DNA from: Gammaproteobacteria bacterium
GTDB lineage: Bacteria > Pseudomonadota > Gammaproteobacteria > Natronospirales > REEB76
NCBI GenBank assembly: GCA_028871235.1
Contig: JAGWNO010000007.1
Location: forward strand, 1-25,228
Length of the DNA stretch: 25,228 nt
Reading direction: 5' to 3'
Of this stretch, positions 6,846 through 14,328 are shown one piece after another; the stretch's first letter is position 1, and each line of letters starts with the position of its first letter. The notes under the pieces were generated by a model. That model was given only the letters and a program-made list of their open reading frames with translations. It made no database searches and had not been told where the DNA came from. A program made the translations under genes and the position numbers.

Positions 6846-8738
6846 TCAGGCGGTTTTGCGTGAAGTGCCCGGGCGCTTCTTCATATATACCAGTAACAAT
6901 GAAATGGCCGCGGGGGTCACGCCGGGAACGCGCGCCGCCTGGCCCAGGGTCTGCGGCCGCCCCGCGGTGAGTTTCTGGCGCACTTCGTTGGACAGGCCGC
7001 GCACGGCGGCATAATCGAAATCCGCAGGCAATGGGGTCTGTTCCTGGCGGCGGGCGCGCGCAATCTCGTCCTGCTGGCGTTCGATGTAGCCGGCGTAGCG
7101 CACGCCGGTCTCCACCTGCGCCGCCACCTCCGGCGCGACGCCTACATCCCCAACGCATGCGAGCGCTACCAGTTTTTGGTAGTCCAGCTGCGGCCGACGC
7201 AGCAGCTCCAGGGCGCGGGTTTCGCGCGCCAGCGGCGCGCCGAAAATTCCGATGGCCTCCGCTTCCGGCATGTCATTCGGCCGCACCAGGATATTCTGCA
7301 AGCGCGCGGTTTCGCTTTCGATGGCCGCGCGCTTCCCGGAAAATTTCACCCAGCGCGCCTCGTCCACCAGTCCCAGGGTGCGGCCGATTTCGGTCAAGCG
7401 CAGATCGGCATTGTCCTCGCGCAGCAGCAGGCGGTGTTCCGCGCGGCTGGTGAACATGCGATAGGGTTCCGGCGCGCCGCGGGTGATGAGGTCGTCCACC
7501 AGCACACCGAGATACGCCAGCTCCCGTCCCGGCCACCAGGGTTCCCGTGCCTGTACCTGCCGCGCGGCGTTGATGCCGGCCAGCAGGCCCTGGGCGGCGG
7601 CCTCCTCGTAGCCGGTGGTACCGTTGATCTGGCCGGCGAAATACAAGCCGTTTATGTATTTTGTCTCCAGCGAGTATTTGAGATCCCGCGGGTCGAAGTA
7701 GTCGTACTCGATGGCGTAGCCGGGGCGGGTGAGGTGCGCGTTTTCGAAACCACGGATAGAGCGCACCAGTGCATATTGCACATCGAAGGGCAGGCTGGTG
7801 GAGATGCCGTTGGGATACACCTCGTGGGTGTCGAGGCCTTCCGGCTCGATGAATATCTGGTGGGAGGACTTGTCGGCGAAGCGCATCACCTTGTCTTCCA
7901 CCGACGGGCAGTAGCGCGGGCCGATGCCCTCGATGACGCCGGTGTACATGGGCGAGCGGTCCAAGCCCGCCTTGATGATCTCGTGGGTGCGGACATTGGT
8001 ATGGGTGATGTAGCACGCCACCTGGCGCGGATGCTCCGCGCGCGAACCCATGAACGAGAACACCGGCGTGGGCGTGTCGCCCGCCTGTACGTCGAGGCCG
8101 TCATAGTTGATGCTGCGGCCGTCGATACGCGGCGGCGTGCCGGTCTTGAGCCGGCCCACGCGCAACGGCAGTTCCCGCAGACGCCTGGCGAGCCGGTTAG
8201 CCGGCGGATCGCCGGCGCGGCCGCCTGCGTGATTTTCCAGACCGATGTGGATGCGTCCGCCCAGGAAAGTGCCGACCGTGAGCACCACCGCCGGTGCGAA
8301 GAAACGCAGACCCATCTGCGTCACCACCCCGGTGATGCGTTCGCCCGCCACCATCAGGTCGTCCACCGCCTGCTGAAAGAGCATCAGATTGGGCTGATTC
8401 TCGAGGCGGCGGCGGATGGCCTGTTTATACAGGACGCGGTCCGCCTGGGCGCGGGTGGCGCGCACCGCCGGTCCCTTGCTGGCGTTGAGGATACGGAACT
8501 GGATGCCGGCGCGGTCCGCGGCCCGCGCCATGGCGCCGCCCAGGGCGTCAATCTCCTTCACCAGATGTCCCTTGCCGATGCCGCCGATGGCCGGGTTGCA
8601 GCTCATCTGCCCCAGGGTCTCGACATTGTGGGTCAGCAACAGCGTGGCACAGCCCATGCGGGCTGCCGCCAGGGCCGCCTCGGTACCGGCGTGGCCGCCG
8701 CCCACCACGATCACGTCGAAATGTTGGGGGTAATCCAT
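6846..8738 (-). CDS. mnmG: tRNA uridine-5-carboxymethylaminomethyl modification enzyme MnmG (GidA)
   Basis: MnmG is the FAD- and NADH-dependent partner of MnmE. Together they install the cmnm5 or nm5 group on the wobble uridine of several tRNAs. At 630 residues it has normal length. The FAD dinucleotide motif GGGHAGTEAA is at residues 13-22. The conserved CNPAIGGIGKGHLVKEIDALGG segment follows, with GTFLGGRIHIG and GRLKTGTPPRI further on. The catalytic-Cys region IGPRYCPSVEDK and the EYDYFDPRDL and FAGQINGTTGYEEAAAQGL motifs are also present. The C-terminal helical domain with the GYIERQ motif binds MnmE and tRNA. The start codon at 8738 matches the family N-terminus. In many gammaproteobacteria mnmG lies next to the origin; here it is about 9 kb from mnmE. 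Confidence 0.98.
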   Translation of the reverse strand: MDYPQHFDVIVVGGGHAGTEAALAAARMGCATLLLTHNVETLGQMSCNPAIGGIGKGHLVKEIDALGGAMARAADRAGIQFRILNASKGPAVRATRAQADRVLYKQAIRRRLENQPNLMLFQQAVDDLMVAGERITGVVTQMGLRFFAPAVVLTVGTFLGGRIHIGLENHAGGRAGDPPANRLARRLRELPLRVGRLKTGTPPRIDGRSINYDGLDVQAGDTPTPVFSFMGSRAEHPRQVACYITHTNVRTHEIIKAGLDRSPMYTGVIEGIGPRYCPSVEDKVMRFADKSSHQIFIEPEGLDTHEVYPNGISTSLPFDVQYALVRSIRGFENAHLTRPGYAIEYDYFDPRDLKYSLETKYINGLYFAGQINGTTGYEEAAAQGLLAGINAARQVQAREPWWPGRELAYLGVLVDDLITRGAPEPYRMFTSRAEHRLLLREDNADLRLTEIGRTLGLVDEARWVKFSGKRAAIESETARLQNILVRPNDMPEAEAIGIFGAPLARETRALELLRRPQLDYQKLVALACVGDVGVAPEVAAQVETGVRYAGYIERQQDEIARARRQEQTPLPADFDYAAVRGLSNEVRQKLTAGRPQTLGQAARVPGVTPAAISLLLVYMKKRPGTSRKTA

Positions 8739-8765
8739 GTCATCCAGACTCTAAACAGGCGCGGG

Positions 8766-8794
8766 ATTTTAGGCCGATTGCCGCCCGCCGCCAA
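8766..8794 (-). promoter_or_regulatory. Putative sigma70 promoter of mnmG
   Basis: On the minus strand TTGGCG (-35, four of six) is followed by a 17-base spacer and TAAAAT (-10, five of six). The predicted transcript start lies about 20 bases before the mnmG ATG. It sits in the 180-base gap downstream of the VOC gene, which suggests mnmG has its own promoter. Confidence 0.5.
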
Positions 8795-8918
8795 CCACCC
8801 CCGTGACTATTGTGCTAAGCGTATGGCGGACAGGCGGATTACGCTTTGGAAGAAATGAGAAATGCGCCGGCGCGGCGCTTGAACAAGGAAGTGCATCCAC
8901 CCCGTAAGACAATCTGAA

Positions 8919-9305
8919 TCACTTCGCCTCCGCATCCGCCTCCAGCATGCCGAACAGGTTGCCTTCCGTGTCCTTGCAGTAGGCCAGCCAGCCGACGCCG
9001 CGGATGGCCATCTTGTTTACGCTGAGCTGGCCGCCGCTGGTGACGACTTTCATCAGGTACCTGTCCAGGCCCGCTACGGCGATGGTGCACACATAGGCGG
9101 TGACGGCGACCCCATCGACCGGCGAGCGCCGGCGGATCATGCCGCCGTCGATGCCGGGCTGGTCGGCCTCGCCGGTTTTGACCACCCAGTATTCCACCGG
9201 CGCCGTGCCGAAGGCGGTGAACTTCCAGCCGAATACGGACTGGTAGAAGCGGATGGCACGCTCCGGCTGCCCGGCATGTATCTCGAAATGGATAACGCGC
9301 GGCAT
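8919..9305 (-). CDS. VOC (glyoxalase/bleomycin-resistance/extradiol dioxygenase) superfamily protein
   Basis: This is a 128-residue protein with the paired beta-alpha-beta-beta-beta layout of the VOC fold. The first module begins IHFEIHAGQPERAIRFYQSVFGWKF, where the initial His is a usual metal ligand. The second module ends with WLAYCKDTEGNLFGMLE, where the terminal Glu is the usual second ligand. It resembles the small uncharacterised VOC proteins annotated as glyoxalase-like. The substrate is unknown, and the glyoxalase I reaction should not be assumed. GGGAGAGG lies four bases before the ATG, fixing the start. The gene is on the same strand as mnmG, with a 180-base gap and a separate promoter candidate for mnmG. 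Confidence 0.87.
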   Translation of the reverse strand: MPRVIHFEIHAGQPERAIRFYQSVFGWKFTAFGTAPVEYWVVKTGEADQPGIDGGMIRRRSPVDGVAVTAYVCTIAVAGLDRYLMKVVTSGGQLSVNKMAIRGVGWLAYCKDTEGNLFGMLEADAEAK

Positions 9306-9373
9306 GGGCCTCTCCCTGGACTGCCGATAAGCATAGACGCGAATGGACCAGGGGCAACAGCGCTTGCAACACG

Positions 9374-9402
9374 TTGACGGACGCGGGGGTGGCGGGCATC
9401 AT
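9374..9402 (+). promoter_or_regulatory. Possible promoter of the TAP-like hydrolase operon
   Basis: TTGACG (five of six) is spaced 17 bases from CATCAT (four of six). If used, transcription would begin near 9409, only a few bases before the candidate start codons at 9411 and 9420. The message would then be nearly leaderless. No convincing ribosome binding site precedes either start, which fits this, but the -10 is weak. Confidence 0.3.
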
Positions 9403-9410
9403 GCCGGCCC

Positions 9411-10895
9411 ATGCGACGGATGCCGCCGGTTTCCTTATATGTGACGCTGTGCCCGCCGTTGCTGCTGGCAGCTGCCGTCTGGACCCCCAGCCCCGCCCAC
9501 GCAGCGCCTGCGTTCACGCCCTGCCAGATCGGCGCCCAGGATTCGCCGCTGCACCTGCAGGCGAAATGCACCACGCTTACGGTGCCCGAGGACCGGGCCA
9601 ATCCCAACGGCAGAAAGATCGGCCTGCACATCGCGGTGCTGTCCGCACGCGTCAGCAGACCCGCGGCCGACCCGCTGTTCTTCATCGCCGGCGGACCCGG
9701 ACAGGCGGCTACCGAGGCCTTCGTGGAAGAGGCGCCGGCCTTCGACCGCATCCGCAGCGACCGCGATATCGTGCTGCTGGACCAGCGCGGCACCGGCGAG
9801 TCCAACCCGCTCAACTGCCCGGCCTCGCCGGATACCGGAACGAACCTGGCGGCGACGCAAATCGCCCGACAGGTGCAAGTCTGTCTCAAACAACTGTCCG
9901 GCGACCCGCGTTTCTATACGACCAGCGTGGCGGTGCAAGACCTGGACGCGGTGCGTGCCGCCCTCGGTTACGGCAGCATCGATATATACGGCATCTCCTA
10001 CGGCACGCGGGTGGCGCTGGAATACCTGCGTGAGTTTCCGCAGCACGTGCGCAGCATGATACTGGACGGGGTGCTGCCTGCGGACTTGGTGCTGGGCCCC
10101 GGCGTGTCGCTGGATGCCCAGCGGGCGCTGGACCGCATATTCGCACGCTGCGCGCAGGACCGCGCCTGCAACCAGGCTTTCCCGGACCTCCCGGGAACAC
10201 TGGCCGCCCTCGAAAAGAGGTTTGCACATCAGCGAGTGACGGTGCAGCTGCGTGATCCGCTCAGCGGCGCGCCACGCAGTGGACAGCTCAGCTGGCCGGA
10301 CATCACGGGCGCCGTGCGACTCATGAGCTACGCCAGCGAGACCGCCGCGTTGCTGCCGCTGCTGCTGCATCAGGCGGGCGTCGAACATGATTACGCCCCG
10401 CTCATGGCGGAATCGATCATCTTCACCGACGAGGTGACCGGCGGCATCGCCTATGGCATGAACGCCGCGGTGCTGTGCACCGAGGATGTGCCGTTCTACA
10501 CACAGGCCCCGGCAACCGACAAAGCCATGCAGGATACCTACGTGGGTGTGACCCCGGCGGCAATGCTGGCCAAGACCTGCCGTTTCTGGCCGCGCGGCGT
10601 GCTGGCGCCGGATTTCAAGCAAGCGGTGGTATCCGACAAACCCGTGTTGCTGATCTCCGGGGAGGATGATCCCATCACGCCACCCGCCAACGCGGCCCAC
10701 GCCGCCAGCACCCTGCGCAACAGCCTCAGTATCGTGGTGCCGGGACAGGGCCACGGCAACGCCTACCGCGGCTGCATACCCAGGCTCATGGCGCGGTTCG
10801 TGGAGCGGGCCTCGGTGAAACACCTGGATACGGCCTGCGTGAAAAGTATCCGGCCATTCCCGTTCTTTACCTCCTTCACCGGGCCGGGACCATGA
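9411..10895 (+). CDS. Exported alpha/beta hydrolase, TAP-like (tripeptidyl/prolyl aminopeptidase type)
   Basis: This is a 494-residue exported hydrolase. A signal peptide covers about residues 1-32 (hydrophobic LYVTLCPPLLLAAAVW, cleavage near AHA-AP). The catalytic triad is S196 in GISYGT, D420 in SGEDDPITPP and H448 in GQGHGN. The oxyanion segment is FIAGGPGQ, and DQRGTGES (124-131) is the usual following motif. The C-terminal region after about residue 385 matches the TAP-like domain of Streptomyces-type tripeptidyl aminopeptidases and related proline iminopeptidases. It probably trims peptides or hydrolyses esters in the periplasm. Several Cys residues (38, 53, 136, 158, 247, 253, 356, 390, 455, 476) may form disulfides. 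The ABC transporter pair starts 103 bases downstream on the same strand. A second start at 9420 is equally possible. Confidence 0.88.
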   Translation: MRRMPPVSLYVTLCPPLLLAAAVWTPSPAHAAPAFTPCQIGAQDSPLHLQAKCTTLTVPEDRANPNGRKIGLHIAVLSARVSRPAADPLFFIAGGPGQAATEAFVEEAPAFDRIRSDRDIVLLDQRGTGESNPLNCPASPDTGTNLAATQIARQVQVCLKQLSGDPRFYTTSVAVQDLDAVRAALGYGSIDIYGISYGTRVALEYLREFPQHVRSMILDGVLPADLVLGPGVSLDAQRALDRIFARCAQDRACNQAFPDLPGTLAALEKRFAHQRVTVQLRDPLSGAPRSGQLSWPDITGAVRLMSYASETAALLPLLLHQAGVEHDYAPLMAESIIFTDEVTGGIAYGMNAAVLCTEDVPFYTQAPATDKAMQDTYVGVTPAAMLAKTCRFWPRGVLAPDFKQAVVSDKPVLLISGEDDPITPPANAAHAASTLRNSLSIVVPGQGHGNAYRGCIPRLMARFVERASVKHLDTACVKSIRPFPFFTSFTGPGP

Positions 10896-10998
10896 AAAGA
10901 GGCCGTGGGGGAAGCGACGCTGACCGGGGCAATCAGCGCGGCCGGGATGGCCGCTCCCACAAAAATACTGCCGCCGGAAAACCTGCGGGGACGCCGGG

Positions 10999-11733
10999 AT
11001 GATCCAGGTCACCGGCATCAGCAAACGCTTTGGAGCGGTGCAGGCGGTCGAGGCAGTGAGCTTCAGCGCGCCCGACGGCCGCATCACCGGACTGCTCGGT
11101 GCCAACGGCGCCGGCAAATCCACCACCCTGCGCATCATCTCCACGGTGCTCAAACCCGACAGCGGCACGGTGACGGTGGATGGCGCCGATACGCTCGCGG
11201 CCGGCGATGCGGTACGGCTGCGCCTGGGCGTACTGCCACACGCCAGCGGCCTCTACCCGCGGCTCACGGCGCGGGAGAACATTCGTTATTTCGGCGAGCT
11301 CAACGGGCTTGCCGGCGCCGCCTTGCAGCAGCGCCTGGACCAACTCATCGCGTTGCTGGAAATCAGCGAGTTCGCCGAGCGTCCCGCCAAGGGCTTCTCC
11401 CAGGGCCAGCGCATCAAGGTGGCGCTGGCCCGTGCTCTGGTGCACGCCCCCCGCAACATCGTGCTCGACGAACCCACCAACGGTCTCGATGTCATGGCCA
11501 CGCGTGTGCTGCGCACGCTGATCCGCGGATTGCGCGACCAGGGACATTGCATCCTGTTCTCCAGCCATGTGATGCAGGAAGTGGCGGCGCTGTGCGACGA
11601 CATCGTGATCATCGCCCATGGGCGCATCGTGGCGCGCGGCACGCCGGATGAAATCCGCCGGCAGAGCGGCGAAACCGACCTGGAAGAGGCCTTCGTGAAA
11701 GCGGTGGATGCCGCGCCGGGAGCGGCGCCATGA
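10999..11733 (+). CDS. ABC transporter ATP-binding protein, NatA type
   Basis: This is a 244-residue ATPase subunit that powers the permease encoded immediately downstream. Walker A is GANGAGKST (34-42), the signature is the divergent FSQGQR (133-138) in place of LSGGQ, Walker B with the catalytic Glu is NIVLDEPTNGLD (153-164), and the H-loop is H190 in SSHVM. The Q-loop position reads LPHASGLYPRLTARENI, where His replaces Gln. This form is characteristic of the NatA branch, known from the Bacillus sodium-extruding NatAB pair. The actual substrate here is unknown. The stop overlaps the start of the permease gene (ATGA), so the two are translationally coupled. GGGGA lies about eight bases before the ATG. 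Confidence 0.93.
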   Translation: MIQVTGISKRFGAVQAVEAVSFSAPDGRITGLLGANGAGKSTTLRIISTVLKPDSGTVTVDGADTLAAGDAVRLRLGVLPHASGLYPRLTARENIRYFGELNGLAGAALQQRLDQLIALLEISEFAERPAKGFSQGQRIKVALARALVHAPRNIVLDEPTNGLDVMATRVLRTLIRGLRDQGHCILFSSHVMQEVAALCDDIVIIAHGRIVARGTPDEIRRQSGETDLEEAFVKAVDAAPGAAP

Positions 11734-12902
11734 GACACGCCTTCGGCACCGTGTTCCGCAAGGAGCTGATCGACAACCTGCGCGACCGGCGCACGCTGTT
11801 GACGGTGCTGGTGTTCGGTCCGCTGTTCGGTCCGGTGTTCTACGCGGTGATGATGAACACCATAGTCAACAAACAGATCGGCAACCTGGATCAACCGCTC
11901 AAGCTGCCGGTGCGTGGTGCCAGCTATGCCCCCAACCTGGTGAGCTATCTGCAGCAGAACAACACTGTCATCGAAGCGGCGCCCGCCGATCCGCGGCAGG
12001 CGGTGAAAGCCGGGAAAGCGGACGTGGTGCTGGTCATCCCCCGCGAATATGCCGAGGCATTCCGCGCCGGCAAGCCGGCGCCCGTAGAACTGGTGATGGA
12101 TGCCTCCCAGGAGGCCGCCGGCAAGAACATCAACCGCACCCGCACCTTGCTGCAGAATTACGGCCGTGAGATAGCCGCGCTGCGGCTGCTGGCGCGCGGC
12201 GTGGATCCGCGCGCCATCGCACCGCTCGCCATCGAGGACGTGGACGTATCCACGCCGCAATCGCGCGCCGTGCTGGTGCTGGGCATGGTGCCGTACTTTT
12301 TCCTGTTCGCCGCGATTATCGGCGCCTTCTATCTCGCCATCGATACCACCGCCGGCGAGCGTGAACGCGGCTCGCTGGAACCGCTGCTCACCACCGCCGT
12401 GCCCCGCGGCACACTGGTGGCCGGCAAACTGGCGGCCGTCAGCTTCTATTCCGCGGTGTCGTTGGCGCTCGACATACTCGCGCTGTACTGGTGCCAGGGC
12501 CTGTTCCCCGCCGCCAAACTCGGCATCGCCGTGAATTTCGATCTGCCGGCCGCGCTCGCCGCCTTCCTGGTGATGGTGCCGTTCTGCCTGTTCATTGCCG
12601 CCCTGCTTGCGGTGGTGGCGTCATTCACGCGCAGCTACAAGGAAGCCCAGACCTGGCTGTCGTTCATCTTCATCCTGCCGCTTATCCCGGTGCTGGCGCT
12701 GCTGCTGTTCCCGGCGCAGCCGGCCCTGTGGATGATGCTGGTGCCCGCCATGAGCCAGGATGTGCTGATGACCGCGCTCATCAAGGGGCAAGAGCTGAGC
12801 GGCGGCTTCGTGGCTGTTTCGGTGGTGGTTACGCTGGCGGCGGGCCTGTTGCTGGCGCGGCTCGCGGCCTGGTTGTACCGCAGGGAAAAAATACTCGGCT
12901 GA
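11730..12902 (+). CDS. ABC-2 type permease, NatB type
   Basis: This is a 390-residue membrane subunit partnering the upstream ATPase. It opens with a short amphipathic cytoplasmic stretch (FRKELIDNLRDRRTLL) and a first membrane segment (LTVLVFGPLFGPVFYAVMM). An extracytoplasmic domain of about 130 residues follows, then a cluster of about five membrane segments from residue 185 onward. The motif ERERGSLEPLLTTAVPRGTLVAGKLAA after the second membrane segment is the conserved cytoplasmic loop of NatB/ABC-2 exporters. The last segment ends in a basic tail (LYRREKILG). With NatA it forms an exporter, described for sodium in Bacillus; the substrate here cannot be read. A cyclase gene begins 47 bases downstream. 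Confidence 0.92.
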   Translation: MRHAFGTVFRKELIDNLRDRRTLLTVLVFGPLFGPVFYAVMMNTIVNKQIGNLDQPLKLPVRGASYAPNLVSYLQQNNTVIEAAPADPRQAVKAGKADVVLVIPREYAEAFRAGKPAPVELVMDASQEAAGKNINRTRTLLQNYGREIAALRLLARGVDPRAIAPLAIEDVDVSTPQSRAVLVLGMVPYFFLFAAIIGAFYLAIDTTAGERERGSLEPLLTTAVPRGTLVAGKLAAVSFYSAVSLALDILALYWCQGLFPAAKLGIAVNFDLPAALAAFLVMVPFCLFIAALLAVVASFTRSYKEAQTWLSFIFILPLIPVLALLLFPAQPALWMMLVPAMSQDVLMTALIKGQELSGGFVAVSVVVTLAAGLLLARLAAWLYRREKILG

Positions 12903-12949
12903 GCCTGAGCTGGAATAAAGTACGCCTACTGGGATATACAGATACCCGC

Positions 12950-14080
12950 ATGACCTGGAAATTGATCCCCGAGGACTCCAAGCAGGCGCTGCGGCTCAAG
13001 CGCTTCCTGATGGCGGCGCTCGCCTACGCGCTGTGGCTGGGGCTCGCCATCTACTGTTACTTCCTCGGCCTGCTGGCAGTCAGCGGCACTGCGCTGGCGC
13101 TGGTCGTGGTGCTGGTGATCGCCACCAATCTGGCCTGGTTCATGCTGTTCCGCTCCGGCTTCAATCTGCGTTTCAGCGATCCCAGCCTGACGCTGCCACA
13201 GATGGTGGTGGGCGCTTTCTGGGCCATGCTGATGGTGTGGGCCACTCCGCAGGTGCGCGGCAGCATGCTGCTGCTGTACACCGTGCTGTACCTGTTCGGC
13301 ATGTTCCGCCTGCGCCGCAAACAGTACCTGGCGTTCACGCTGCTGACCCTGGTGGGCTACGGGCTGATCCTCATCTGGGACATGCACTACCGGGCGACAC
13401 CCGGGATGTTGCGTATCGAGCTGCTGCAGTCCGGAGTGCTGCTGGTGACACTCGTATGGCTGGCGTTCTTCGGCAGCTACATAGGACGGTTGCGCGAGAA
13501 ACTGGCGCGGCGCAACCAGGAGCTGGGCGAGGCGCTGGCACGCAATCGCGAGCTCGCCATCCACGACGACCTCACCGGCACTTACAACCGCCGCTACATC
13601 GTGCAGGTGCTTGAGGAGGAAAGCGTGCGCGTGCGACGCACCGGCCGTCCCTTCAGCATCTGCCTGCTGGATCTCGATCACTTCAAGCGCATCAACGATC
13701 AACACGGCCACCTGGTGGGCGATGATATTCTGCGGCAGTTCGCCGAGCAGGTAGTCAGTGAAATCCGCGCCATGGATCGGATGGGCCGTGATGGCGCGGA
13801 CCAGGAAGTCTTCGCGCGCTACGGCGGCGAGGAATTCCTGCTGGTGTTGCCAGAAACCATGGCTGTCGGCGCCCGCACCTGCGCCGAACGCATCCGCAAC
13901 AGTATCGCCGCGGCGCAGTTCACCACCGAGACCGGCTCGCTCTCCGTCAGCGTCTCCATTGGCGTCACCGAGCACCATTCCGGTGAGCATATCCGTGACA
14001 TGCTCAAGCGCGTCGACCGGGCGCTATACCGCGCTAAACATGCCGGTCGCAACCGCGTGGAATCCCTGGCCGAGGAGTGA
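12950..14080 (+). CDS. Membrane diguanylate cyclase (GGEEF) without a canonical I-site
   Basis: This is a 376-residue inner-membrane protein. About six membrane segments lie between residues 19 and 176. A short coiled segment (RLREKLARRNQELGEALARNRELA) leads into the GGDEF domain at DDLTGTYNRRY. The metal site is in LLDLDHFKRINDQHGH, the signature is GGEEF at 292-296, and the domain ends with SIGVTEHH and DRALYRAKHAGRNRV. It should make cyclic di-GMP. The RxxD inhibitory site expected five residues before GGEEF reads ADQE, and the loop before it carries a few extra residues (RMGRDGADQE). Product inhibition through this site is therefore probably lost. The start at 12950 lacks a clear ribosome binding site, and coupling to the permease 47 bases upstream is likely. 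The membrane domain is a helix bundle of a type often seen before GGDEF domains. Confidence 0.9.
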   Translation: MTWKLIPEDSKQALRLKRFLMAALAYALWLGLAIYCYFLGLLAVSGTALALVVVLVIATNLAWFMLFRSGFNLRFSDPSLTLPQMVVGAFWAMLMVWATPQVRGSMLLLYTVLYLFGMFRLRRKQYLAFTLLTLVGYGLILIWDMHYRATPGMLRIELLQSGVLLVTLVWLAFFGSYIGRLREKLARRNQELGEALARNRELAIHDDLTGTYNRRYIVQVLEEESVRVRRTGRPFSICLLDLDHFKRINDQHGHLVGDDILRQFAEQVVSEIRAMDRMGRDGADQEVFARYGGEEFLLVLPETMAVGARTCAERIRNSIAAAQFTTETGSLSVSVSIGVTEHHSGEHIRDMLKRVDRALYRAKHAGRNRVESLAEE

Positions 14081-14328
14081 CGCGGATGGCGGCGTGAGCG
14101 CGTACCTACGCCCGTTCGCCGGCGAGCGGCCCGCAAACCCAGCCCCCGCACCCGCTGACAATAATGCCCGGGCCCGCGGCCGGCAGGGTGCTGATATATG
14201 CAAGCTGTGGTACGAATCTGAATTGCAACCGGCTGCCTGCTGCCCGTTTCCCGGGGTGACGAACAGCATCCCGGCGAGGTTGCCGCCGGGTATCATGCAC
14301 AGCAGCGACGCCGTTTTTGGGATGGGAC

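Noticed and set aside
7176..8858. 560-codon open frame opposite mnmG
   Set aside because: It is antisense to an intact mnmG, has no recognisable motifs, and its composition is typical of a GC-rich shadow frame.
9435..11168. 577-codon open frame opposite the hydrolase and ABC ATPase genes
   Set aside because: It spans two real genes and their gap on the other strand and shows no domain.
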